From a virus: a DNA stretch of 25,150 nucleotides. Below the pieces are notes generated by a model. That model ran no database searches. It had not been told where the DNA came from and saw nothing but the letters and a program-made list of their open reading frames with translations. How positions within the stretch are numbered: position 1 is the first letter of the stretch; the number at the start of each line of letters is the position of its first letter. The stretch lies in IMG/VR virus record IMGVR_UViG_3300023180_004611, positions 1 through 25,150 of that record, one strand, 5' to 3'. The translations under genes were made by a program, and so were the position numbers. Positions 13,765 to 20,400 of the stretch are shown in pieces.

Positions 13765-14330
13765 TGCATTGGACTCTAGATACACATAAGAACATGTACC
13801 CAAACAATTTCAATGATGGGATGAATCGTTGGGTAGTTGAAAATCTTAAACCGACAACGGTTTTAGAATTTGGCTGTGGAATTGGTTGGTATTGCGAGTT
13901 CTTTGCTAATCATGGAGTCCAAACAGTACATGGCATCGAACCGGCTCCTATGGATCCTGAGAAGTTTTCACATGAAAATGCTACTCAGTTTACTTGGGAT
14001 GCTACAGTAGATCCCGAACCAGAAGGTATCCTGCCAGAGTATGACATGATTTTTTCTGTAGAAGTAATGGAACATGTCGCTCGTCAGTATCATACAAAGA
14101 TTATCGATTGGATGCATTCTAAAAATCCTCGCGTAGTGGTTTTCTCGGCAGCAACACCAGGCCAAGGTGGTCACGGTCATATTGCTGAGAGACCACAGGC
14201 CGAGTGGGTAGGAGAATGGACCAGCAGAGGATATGCCGTAGATACTGAGCTTACGAAACAAATTAAGGCTTCTTGCAATAGAAGAAATATTAATCACGTT
14301 AAGAATTTACACGTGTACAAACCGATATAA
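13764..14330 (+). CDS. SAM-dependent class I methyltransferase
   Basis: Motif I is VLEFGCGIGWYCEFF (about residues 33-47), followed by an acidic strand end (GIEPAPMD) and motif IV-like DMIFSVEVMEHVA, all typical of Rossmann-fold methyltransferases of the Methyltransf_23/11 type. The substrate is unknown. It overlaps the DUF454 gene (TAATG) and lies next to sugar and glycan genes, so a small-molecule or glycan target is more likely than DNA; no DNA-methylase motif (DPPY/NPPY) is present. The start of the gene shares a 16-base identical string with the end of the neighbouring epimerase gene, both encoding HWTLD. The length of 188 is short but complete for a single catalytic domain. Confidence 0.82.
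   Translation: MHWTLDTHKNMYPNNFNDGMNRWVVENLKPTTVLEFGCGIGWYCEFFANHGVQTVHGIEPAPMDPEKFSHENATQFTWDATVDPEPEGILPEYDMIFSVEVMEHVARQYHTKIIDWMHSKNPRVVVFSAATPGQGGHGHIAERPQAEWVGEWTSRGYAVDTELTKQIKASCNRRNINHVKNLHVYKPI
13767..13782 (+). repeat. 16-base direct repeat, copy 1
   Basis: CATTGGACTCTAGATA occurs here and at 15354-15369, encoding HWTLD in both genes in the same frame. The copies bracket the methyltransferase-epimerase segment. Confidence 0.6.
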
Positions 14331-14333
14331 ATA
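14326..14333 (+). promoter_or_regulatory. Perfect T4 late promoter box TATAAATA upstream of the epimerase gene
   Basis: The octamer overlaps the methyltransferase stop codon and lies 33 bases before the ATG at 14367, which has AAGGAG (14356-14361). Confidence 0.7.
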
Positions 14334-14366
14334 AAAGTATATTATGACTTTGATGAAGGAGATATT

Positions 14367-15392
14367 ATGGCAAAGCGCATTCTCATTACGGGTGGCGGTG
14401 GTTTCATTGCGCACCACCTAATTAACCAAGTACTTATCCGAACAGACTGGGATGTTGTTACACTAGATCGTCTAGATTATAGTGGCAATCTAAATCGTTT
14501 GCATGATCTTCTTCAAGATCGTACCCCAGCTGAACGCAAACGAGTTCGTACAATTTACCACGATTTGAAAGCAGAAATCAACCCAATGCTCGAAGCAGAC
14601 ATTGGCCCAGTTGATATTGTTGCACACCTTGCAGCAGGTTCTCATGTGGATCGTTCTATTGAACGTCCTATGGAATTTGTAATGGATAACGTCGTAGGTA
14701 CATGTAATATTCTAGACTATGCTCGCCGTCAGGATAACCTAGAAAGATTCTTGTATTTCTCAACAGACGAAGTATTCGGTCCTGCCCCTGAAGGTGTCAA
14801 GTATGATGAGTATGATCGTTATAACTCAACAAACCCATACTCAGCATCTAAAGCAGGTGGTGAGGAACTCGCCGTAGCATATCAGAACACTTATAATATG
14901 CCAATCTATATTACGCATACTATGAACGTGTTCGGTCAACGTCAACATCCAGAAAAGTTTATTCCTCTATGTATTCGTAGAGCTCGTGATGGTGACACAA
15001 TTACAATTCACTCTGATGCTACTAAAACAATTCCAGGCAGCCGTCACTATATCCATGCTGAAGATGTAGCTGATGCAACACTATTCCTACTTGAAAACGA
15101 CCGCACACTGGATATGACAAACAACTCTGGAATCAAATGTCCTAAGTTCAATATTTGTGGTGCAACTGAATTGAATAACCTTGAACTTGCTCAAATGATT
15201 GCAGATGCTCAAGGAAAGGAACTCAAGTATGAATTTATGGATTTCCATAGCAGCCGTCCTGGTCACGATCTCCGCTATGCTTTATCTGGAGAAAGAATGG
15301 CAAATATGGGATGGACTCCACAACCAGTTGCCGATCGCATTGCAGAAGTAGTACATTGGACTCTAGATAATACAAGGTGGTTAGACATATGA
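14367..15392 (+). CDS. Extended SDR nucleotide-sugar enzyme, dTDP-glucose 4,6-dehydratase (RmlB)-like
   Basis: The NAD-binding motif GGGGFIAHH (residues 8-16) is followed by DRLDYSGNLNRL, AAGSHVDRSIERPMEF and the catalytic STDEVFG and YSASKAGGE motifs (Thr, Asp-Glu, Tyr-x3-Lys). The DE pair after Thr is the mark of 4,6-dehydratases such as RmlB rather than simple epimerases. HVDRSIERP and the later RHYIHAEDVADATLFLL and SSRPGHDLRYALS also match RmlB. The reaction would convert an NDP-glucose to its 4-keto-6-deoxy form. Substrate assignment (dTDP- versus CDP- or UDP-glucose) is open. GFIAHH instead of the usual GFIGSH is a small oddity. A strong ribosome site and a perfect late box suggest good late expression. 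Confidence 0.85.
   Translation: MAKRILITGGGGFIAHHLINQVLIRTDWDVVTLDRLDYSGNLNRLHDLLQDRTPAERKRVRTIYHDLKAEINPMLEADIGPVDIVAHLAAGSHVDRSIERPMEFVMDNVVGTCNILDYARRQDNLERFLYFSTDEVFGPAPEGVKYDEYDRYNSTNPYSASKAGGEELAVAYQNTYNMPIYITHTMNVFGQRQHPEKFIPLCIRRARDGDTITIHSDATKTIPGSRHYIHAEDVADATLFLLENDRTLDMTNNSGIKCPKFNICGATELNNLELAQMIADAQGKELKYEFMDFHSSRPGHDLRYALSGERMANMGWTPQPVADRIAEVVHWTLDNTRWLDI
15354..15369 (+). repeat. 16-base direct repeat, copy 2
   Basis: This copy is identical to 13767-13782, near the 3' end of the epimerase gene (peptide HWTLD). Confidence 0.6.
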
Positions 15393-15970
15393 GCTTTTTA
15401 CAAATGATTGATAAGGAATACGAAGATGCATGCAATACGTTTTCCGATATTAATGAACACTTACCAGTTCTATATGAACTAGGTATGGAGTGCGACAGCA
15501 TTACAGAAATGGGTACTCGTCGTGGAGCGAGTACTCGTGCTTTCTTAAGAACAAATGCAAATAAGATTAGAGCATATGATGTACGTATGTTTGACCATGT
15601 AGAAAATCTATTTGTGCATGCAAGAGAAGCTGGTAAGGACGCACAGTATATTAAAGCTAATGTGCTTGATATTGAGATCGACGAATGCGATCTATTGTTT
15701 ATCGATACTTGGCATGCTAATCATCAGCTTACTCAAGAGCTTAAACTTCATGGAAACAAGGCTCGTAAGTATCTTGTATTTCATGATACTCATACGTACG
15801 CAGTACGAGACGAAAAAGAAGATTGGCAACATTACAGAGATAAGCACTCAATTCCAGGTGAAGGATTGCTTCCTGCCATCATTAACTTCCTGATTGCAAA
15901 TCGTCACTGGCGATATAAAGAAATCAGAACAAATAACAATGGACTAAGTATTTTAGAGAGAGTTGGATAA
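15389..15970 (+). CDS. CmcI/rhamnosyl-O-methyltransferase-like protein
   Basis: Residues from about 36 show a Rossmann methyltransferase start (SITEMGTRRGASTRAFL), a later acidic strand (CDLLFIDTWHANHQLTQEL) and YLVFHDTHTYA, which match the cephalosporin-hydroxylase/rhamnosyl O-methyltransferase (CmcI) group of SAM-dependent, metal-using methyltransferases. His and Asp in FHDTHT could bind metal. The ATG at 15389 overlaps the previous stop (ATGA); a GTG at 15377 is an alternative. Its place between a sugar dehydratase and a glycosyltransferase suggests O-methylation of a sugar. The family assignment is by motif only, and the substrate is unknown. Confidence 0.7.
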   Translation: MSFLQMIDKEYEDACNTFSDINEHLPVLYELGMECDSITEMGTRRGASTRAFLRTNANKIRAYDVRMFDHVENLFVHAREAGKDAQYIKANVLDIEIDECDLLFIDTWHANHQLTQELKLHGNKARKYLVFHDTHTYAVRDEKEDWQHYRDKHSIPGEGLLPAIINFLIANRHWRYKEIRTNNNGLSILERVG

Positions 15971-17520
15971 TGCCTCAGATTGTAGATTGTTTTCCATTTT
16001 TTGCACCTTATAACGAAGAAATGCTCTATCTTAGAGTGAATCTTCTTAAGGATGTTGTTGATAAGTTTATTATCGTAGAGTCTAATAAGACTCATAGTGG
16101 TCAGCCTGTTGAAAGGAAATTCATGGAGATTGCTCGTAAGCAAGGTCTACCAATGGAAAAGATTATCTATGTAGAACATGATATTCCAGAAACTGATGAT
16201 ATCGAAGTTCTTAAACTAGACAGAAGAAATGCTGGTGAGAACGCAAAGAATGACGATTCTGTATATGCTCGCGCAAGAGAACGCCTACAGAAAGATGCTG
16301 TTATGTCAGTAATGGATCAGTTTAATAACGACGACATTTTCATTTATGGCGACTGCGACGAGATCATTAAACCTGAGAATGTAAAGTGGGTTGCAAGAAT
16401 GGCTCGAGCAAATCCTCAGGTTGTAATTAAAATTCCTCTTGCTTATTTGCAAGGTCGTGCTGATCTACGCATACATTATAAGAAAGAAAAAGGTCCAGTT
16501 GTTTGGTGGAAAGCTATGTTCTTTGCGCGTAAAGATGTAATTATGAAGTGGACAGTTAATCGTCTGCGCTGTGGTGCAGTTGAACTTCCAACAAGATGGC
16601 CTACACATGCTAACGTTGTTATTCAAGACATGGGTTGGCACTTTGCTTGGATGGGAAATGACAAACAAAGAACAATTAAAGCGCACTCGTTTGCTCATGC
16701 ACATGATAAATTTGCATGGATGGAACAGCAGGGCTTCAGCGGATTTGAAACATATGAAGCTCAAAGAGTTGCTGAAGAAGAAACGGCTCCTGATGGTAAT
16801 GAGAATCATATTCTTAAAAGACACCCTGTTGCAGATCTTCCCAAACTTATCTTTCAGGAGCAGTGGCTAAAAGATTTCTTCTTACCAGAAGAAGATATTA
16901 ATGGTGAATATTCTTTTAATAAGTGTAGATGTTTTTGGTGTACAAAGCTAGATTTCCCGTTACTATATAATCTAGATGGAAAACAATACTGGTTTGAAGT
17001 ACCTCGTAGCTGCTCTGTAACTATTAAGGAAAGCTTCCCAGATCGTAAGCAAGTGTTTAGAGATGATGATGAGTACGATGAAGCAGGTGTGCCAATTATG
17101 ATATGGACAGATCCAGTAGATCGATTCATCTCGTGCATTAATGCTTATGTGACACCAAAACAACGTTATTATGCTTATGGTCAAGATGTATTCTCATCTC
17201 TAGGATATAAGCTAGAAGAACTGGAAATAGAAGAAAAGGTAGATCTATTCTTTAAGAATCTGAGTAAGATAACATCTCAGCATCAGGTTCACCACTTCCA
17301 TCCTCAGTGTCAATTTGTCGACACTAAACGTTTTAAGAAGATTGAAGTTGTTAAACGAGAAGAAGTAAATGATCGTTTTGGAATCAACGAAGTCATGAAC
17401 GAGACAGTGAAAGAAATCACTCGTGAAACCTTCTCAAAAGAACAAATCGAATTTATAAAACGCATATATAAATCTGATTACGAATTCTTTGAGAAGTACC
17501 GTGGCAAAAAGAAGAGTTGA
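15970..17520 (+). CDS. Fusion of a GT17-type glycosyltransferase and a sulfotransferase
   Basis: Residues 1 to about 310 resemble glycosyltransferase family 17: VDCFPFFAPYNEEMLYLRVN, DVVDKFIIVESNKTHSGQP, and the nucleotide-sugar metal site GDCDEII (127-133). Residues about 320-512 look like a Sulfotransfer_2-type domain: a 5'-phosphosulfate-loop-like EVPRSCSVTIK (343-353), a 3'-phosphate-binding-like DPVDRFISCINAYV (381-394), HHFHPQCQFVD (441-451) and the typical end IYKSDYEFF. One polypeptide could therefore add a sugar and sulfate it using PAPS. The gene overlaps the previous one as TAATG. No signal or membrane segment is visible, so it acts in the cytoplasm, on a lipid-linked or small acceptor or a protein. 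The GT17 call is firmer than the sulfotransferase call. Confidence 0.78.
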   Translation: MPQIVDCFPFFAPYNEEMLYLRVNLLKDVVDKFIIVESNKTHSGQPVERKFMEIARKQGLPMEKIIYVEHDIPETDDIEVLKLDRRNAGENAKNDDSVYARARERLQKDAVMSVMDQFNNDDIFIYGDCDEIIKPENVKWVARMARANPQVVIKIPLAYLQGRADLRIHYKKEKGPVVWWKAMFFARKDVIMKWTVNRLRCGAVELPTRWPTHANVVIQDMGWHFAWMGNDKQRTIKAHSFAHAHDKFAWMEQQGFSGFETYEAQRVAEEETAPDGNENHILKRHPVADLPKLIFQEQWLKDFFLPEEDINGEYSFNKCRCFWCTKLDFPLLYNLDGKQYWFEVPRSCSVTIKESFPDRKQVFRDDDEYDEAGVPIMIWTDPVDRFISCINAYVTPKQRYYAYGQDVFSSLGYKLEELEIEEKVDLFFKNLSKITSQHQVHHFHPQCQFVDTKRFKKIEVVKREEVNDRFGINEVMNETVKEITRETFSKEQIEFIKRIYKSDYEFFEKYRGKKKS

Positions 17521-17734
17521 ACAAGGACTGCTTTATCTTAAAGCAGATGTAGAAAAACTAAGAAGGGAGAAGGCCGAACTCTATGAAGAGAACAACGGCC
17601 TTCGCCAAGAAAATATGATGCTAAAGGATGCGTTAAGCGCAATCGTAGAAGATGAAACTTTATGGTCTCAAGAAGCAATTCAAGGAGGATTGGTTTGGAG
17701 ATTGAAAAATGTTTTGCAACAAATTGCAAATTAA
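17501..17734 (+). CDS. Small coiled-coil protein (77 aa)
   Basis: Starting at the GTG at 17501 (overlapping the upstream gene by 20 bases), the product MAKRRVEQGLLYLKADVEKL is followed by a leucine-zipper-like helix (EKAELYEENNGLRQENMMLK) and a short C-terminal helix. A TTG at 17489 is an in-frame alternative. There is no DNA-binding signature beyond the basic N-terminus, which with a zipper recalls bZIP-like layouts, but that is weak. It is the last gene before the 17748 promoter. The function is unknown. Confidence 0.6.
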   Translation: MAKRRVEQGLLYLKADVEKLRREKAELYEENNGLRQENMMLKDALSAIVEDETLWSQEAIQGGLVWRLKNVLQQIAN

Positions 17735-17747
17735 TTGAAAAAAAGGG

Positions 17748-17776
17748 TTGACATTCACTGGTAAAAGTACTATATT
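17748..17776 (+). promoter_or_regulatory. Sigma70-like promoter upstream of the SleB-like gene
   Basis: TTGACA (17748-17753), a spacer of 17 and TATATT (17771-17776) lie in the 67-base gap before the ATG at 17802. The context GGGTTGACATT is nearly the same as at 21758 and 6527. An inverted repeat, TACTAT-ATTA-ATAGTA (17768-17783), covers the -10. Confidence 0.82.
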
Positions 17777-17801
17777 AATAGTATAACAATGAGGCAGTAC
17801 A

Positions 17802-18320
17802 ATGAAAAACCTAATCTCCGCAATCCTAACAGGATCTCTAATCCTAGGTAGTATCACAGTAGCATTCGCTGAAGTAGAAAAAAGAGCATCAGCAGAAGAG
17901 TTACGTTGTTTAGCACTTAATATCTATTATGAAGCACGTGGTAGTAACCTTGCAGATAAAGCAGGCGTTGCCGATGTAGTTTTGAACCGCGTGAATGACA
18001 CTCGTTACCCTAACACAATTTGCGAAGTAGTACATCAAGGAAAGCAAAAACCTTCTTGGAAAGATCCAAATGTAATGGTAATGGTCCGTAATGCGTGCCA
18101 GTTCTCTTGGTACTGTGACGGAAAAGCCGACAATCCTCAAGACGAAGATCGTTGGCAAGAAGCTCAACTTATTGCTTTCAATATGCTTGAGTATAACAAG
18201 TTTCGTGGTATTACCGAAGGTGCAACACACTACCACGCTACTTATGTTAAACCAAACTGGGCCAAAGATCTACAGCAAGTGGGTCGTCTTGGCGCTCACA
18301 TTTTCTATCGCTGGGAGTAA
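17802..18320 (+). CDS. Secreted SleB/CwlJ-type cell-wall hydrolase
   Basis: An N-terminal Sec signal peptide (MKNLISAILTGSLILGSITV then AFA|E, cut near residue 23) precedes a Hydrolase_2 (SleB-like) domain: EELRCLALNIYYEARGSN with the likely catalytic Glu, AGVADVVLNRVN, CEVVHQG, QFSWYCDGKAD and ATHYHATYVKPNWA. Such enzymes cut peptidoglycan (lytic transglycosylase or amidase type). It would act in the periplasm without a holin. GAGG (17790-17793) supports the ATG at 17802. It stands behind a strong host-like promoter, so it is made early, unlike the late endolysin at 4194. Early roles such as wall remodelling or altered superinfection are conceivable but unproven. The length of 172 is close to that of stand-alone domains of this family. 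Confidence 0.88.
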   Translation: MKNLISAILTGSLILGSITVAFAEVEKRASAEELRCLALNIYYEARGSNLADKAGVADVVLNRVNDTRYPNTICEVVHQGKQKPSWKDPNVMVMVRNACQFSWYCDGKADNPQDEDRWQEAQLIAFNMLEYNKFRGITEGATHYHATYVKPNWAKDLQQVGRLGAHIFYRWE

Positions 18321-18321
18321 T

Positions 18322-18465
18322 ATGTACCTCGTAAAAGCTTGGAATAAAGATAACAATCTTGTAGCAGAATATTATTTCGATAAACAAAAGGAGGCTCTTC
18401 TCTTTCATGATGGCTTGATAGAAGAAGGGTACTCCGTAGCATTGGAGACTCGTAATGTCAAATGA
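18322..18465 (+). CDS. Small hypothetical protein (47 aa)
   Basis: The ATG at 18322 follows GGGAG at 18313-18317, which lies within the end of the hydrolase gene. The product, MYLVKAWNKDNNLVAEYYFD and a further 27 residues, looks like a small alpha/beta domain and has no known motif. It overlaps the next gene by 11 bases, which supports it being translated. The same reading frame is open further upstream, but that part overlaps the hydrolase and has no ribosome site. The function is unknown. Confidence 0.6.
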   Translation: MYLVKAWNKDNNLVAEYYFDKQKEALLFHDGLIEEGYSVALETRNVK

Positions 18466-18820
18466 AAGATACGTAGTTGTAACCGCAGTAAGTCAATTCA
18501 GGCAGAGATATGCAATTCCTGTAAGCGCTTTGCAAGGCATGTCTCCCGATGTAAAGCTTGATGATAAAACATTGATTGAATACGCAAATGACTCCGTAAC
18601 TTGCGAAGAAGTAAATGAATTTTCTCAGAGTTGGATGGGTGAGCAAATTGTTGATACTTTTATCTTAGATGAGCCTCGTGTTCTTCAGTTGTTTGATCGT
18701 GATAATGACTATCTCAAAGACTGGACGAAAGAAAAGAAACTCGAACATATCCACGATTGGGAAGAAAAAAAAGATTCTGCTGGTATCTCTTCTCCGTTCC
18801 CTATTGAGTTTGATAAATGA
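18455..18820 (+). CDS. Hypothetical phage protein (121 aa)
   Basis: The ATG at 18455 follows GGAG at 18443-18446. The protein MSNERYVVVTAVSQFRQRYA begins with a likely beta strand pair and ends in an acidic and lysine-rich helix (DWTKEKKLEHIHDWEEKKDS). It has no membrane segment, signal or catalytic motif. It is coupled by ATGA to the dehydrogenase gene that follows. Proteins with this start (a short sensory or binding-like fold) occur in marine T4-like phages as I recall, without known function. Confidence 0.65.
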   Translation: MSNERYVVVTAVSQFRQRYAIPVSALQGMSPDVKLDDKTLIEYANDSVTCEEVNEFSQSWMGEQIVDTFILDEPRVLQLFDRDNDYLKDWTKEKKLEHIHDWEEKKDSAGISSPFPIEFDK

Positions 18821-19569
18821 AATTACAAATAGCGGGATACGGCTTTGTAGGTATGGCGCATGCTCTTGCTCTTGAAGGCGGAGATGTAAAAACTTATATC
18901 TACGATCCTGATAAAGGATATGGAAATTGGCGTAAAGACATGGATGCCATCATCGTATGCGTTAGTACACCAATGGATACAGATGGATCTTGTGGCATGT
19001 CGAATGTGTATTCCATCATAGAAGATGTACCTCCTGATGTGCCTATTCTAATTAAGTCCACGATCTCTCTAGAAGGCTGGAGATTAATGAAAAGGGCTTA
19101 TCCTAAGGCAAAGCTTACCTTTTCACCAGAGTTTCTTAGAGCCGAGCATGCAATGGAAGATTTTAAGAAACAAGAGTTTACCTATATTGGCGGTGGCGAC
19201 ACTGCATTCTGGGCTGGTATTCTCAGTATGAGACTTGGTACAACTGTAGTTACTCATGATCCCGAAGTTTTAATTTTGACTAAATACTTTAGGAATAGCT
19301 TCCTTGCGGCGAAGGTTGCTTTCTTTAATCAAATGTATGACGTGTGCGAAGCTACTGGTGTTGACGCAAATGAAGTGTTGACATATACGGCTTTAGATGA
19401 TAGAATAGGTACAAGTCATACAAAAGTGACAAAAGAAAGAGGATATGGAGGTCATTGCTTTCCAAAAGATGTATCTGCAATACTAAAAACTGTAGAACAA
19501 CTTGGTGGTGATCTATCTATTCTCGGAGAAGTTCAAAACTATAATAAAGATGTGAGAGGAAGAAAATGA
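18817..19569 (+). CDS. Short UDP-glucose/GDP-mannose 6-dehydrogenase family protein
   Basis: The enzyme family oxidises UDP-glucose (or a related NDP-sugar) to the uronic acid using NAD. Visible are GYGFVG (7-12, NAD loop), VCVSTPMDTDG (47-57), SPEFLRAEHAMEDF (103-116), K156 in TKYFRNSFLAAK, and the catalytic cysteine C214 in GYGGHCFPKD. The length is 250, against 390-450 for the usual enzymes: the C-terminal NDP-sugar-binding domain is absent and the middle is compact. The stop is followed directly by the next gene (ATGA), so this looks like a natural short form and not a frameshift. Activity and substrate are uncertain because part of the sugar-nucleotide site is normally supplied by the missing domain. 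Confidence 0.85.
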   Translation: MKLQIAGYGFVGMAHALALEGGDVKTYIYDPDKGYGNWRKDMDAIIVCVSTPMDTDGSCGMSNVYSIIEDVPPDVPILIKSTISLEGWRLMKRAYPKAKLTFSPEFLRAEHAMEDFKKQEFTYIGGGDTAFWAGILSMRLGTTVVTHDPEVLILTKYFRNSFLAAKVAFFNQMYDVCEATGVDANEVLTYTALDDRIGTSHTKVTKERGYGGHCFPKDVSAILKTVEQLGGDLSILGEVQNYNKDVRGRK

Positions 19570-19982
19570 AAGTCGGATTTACATGCAGTGCATTCGACCT
19601 TTTGCATGCTGGGCATATTCAAATGTTGCGTGAAGCAAAAGAACAATGTGACTATTTGATTTGTGGTTTACAAATTAACCCAGCCTTAGATCGCAAAGAA
19701 AAGAATGCACCTATTCAAACAGTGGTTGAACGCTATACTCAACTTAAAGCAGTATCTTACGTTGATGAGATCATTCCTTATTTGACAGAAGATGATTTAT
19801 GTGATATATTAGCTATGTATCATATTGATGTAAGGATACTTGGAGATGAGTATAAAGAAAAGGATTTCACGGGCAAGGATATTTGCAAGAAGCGGGGTAT
19901 CCAGCTATATTTCAACAAACGCGACCACCGCTTCTCGTCTAGCGATTTACGTAAACGGGTTGCAGAAAGGGAAATTAAATGA
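19566..19982 (+). CDS. Cytidylyltransferase, glycerol-3-phosphate cytidylyltransferase (TagD)-like
   Basis: The nucleotidyltransferase signature is clear: GFTCSAFDLLHAGHIQML, with HxGH at residues 14-17, the central ERYTQLKAVSYVDEIIPY, and the ending RFSSSDLRKRV, equivalent to the ISTS/xxSSS motif. The length of 138 matches TagD (about 130). The reaction would be CTP plus a phospho-alcohol or phospho-sugar giving a CDP-linked product; glycerol-3-phosphate, phosphoethanolamine and phosphocholine are all possible. It is coupled to the dehydrogenase upstream and the hypothetical gene downstream by ATGA overlaps. With its neighbours it suggests remodelling of envelope or capsid glycans or lipids. 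Confidence 0.85.
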   Translation: MKVGFTCSAFDLLHAGHIQMLREAKEQCDYLICGLQINPALDRKEKNAPIQTVVERYTQLKAVSYVDEIIPYLTEDDLCDILAMYHIDVRILGDEYKEKDFTGKDICKKRGIQLYFNKRDHRFSSSDLRKRVAEREIK

Positions 19983-20215
19983 GAGAACCGGTATTTGAAA
20001 AAGGCTATCCTTCCTACGAAGCTGTAAACGATATTTACGATACAACTGAAATCCGTTTACAAGATCAAGACATGCTTGTTACTTTGCATAACGTTGCTCG
20101 TATTATGGAAGAAGCAGACAACACTCTAGGTTCTGAGCTTAGAAAAATTGCTGATCGCTTTTCTGATCTTACTAACAAAGCACATAATCGTAAACATTGG
20201 ACAGGACGGGAATAA
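19979..20215 (+). CDS. Small hypothetical protein (78 aa)
   Basis: The ATG at 19979 overlaps the previous stop and the stop at 20215 overlaps the next start (TAATG). The protein is acidic and helical (MREPVFEKGYPSYEAVNDIY, then ARIMEEADNTLGSELRKIAD) with no membrane segment and no known motif. Tight coupling on both sides supports expression. The function is unknown. Confidence 0.62.
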   Translation: MREPVFEKGYPSYEAVNDIYDTTEIRLQDQDMLVTLHNVARIMEEADNTLGSELRKIADRFSDLTNKAHNRKHWTGRE

Positions 20216-20400
20216 TGGAATATCTTTGGGCTTTATACGTTGTAACTGCATTAGCTAGTGGCGATACTAAATATACTCGTGTATCTGATGTTCTATATGA
20301 ATCTCGAATGAAATGTGAAATCGAGGCAACAGTTTATGCCGCGGTTCATGAGCCTTGGGCAGACAACGAAACAGTTTGGTGTATAAAGGTAGATGAATGA
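20215..20400 (+). CDS. Small protein with signal-like N-terminus and two cysteines (61 aa)
   Basis: The product begins MEYLWALYVVTALASGDTKY, a hydrophobic stretch that could be a weak signal peptide or anchor, and then has two cysteines (Cys38 and Cys57) in an otherwise polar domain, which could pair in the periplasm. I chose the ATG at 20215, with GGGA just upstream and a TAATG overlap, over the in-frame ATG at 20197. It overlaps the phosphomannomutase-like gene by ATGA. The function is unknown. Confidence 0.58.
   Translation: MEYLWALYVVTALASGDTKYTRVSDVLYESRMKCEIEATVYAAVHEPWADNETVWCIKVDE

Noticed and set aside
13293-13769. 158-residue open frame on the minus strand opposite the DUF454 gene
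   Set aside because: It mirrors the real gene, has no ribosome site or known motif, and every supported gene is on the + strand. The same applies to minus-strand frames at 4589-5038 and 8585-9085.
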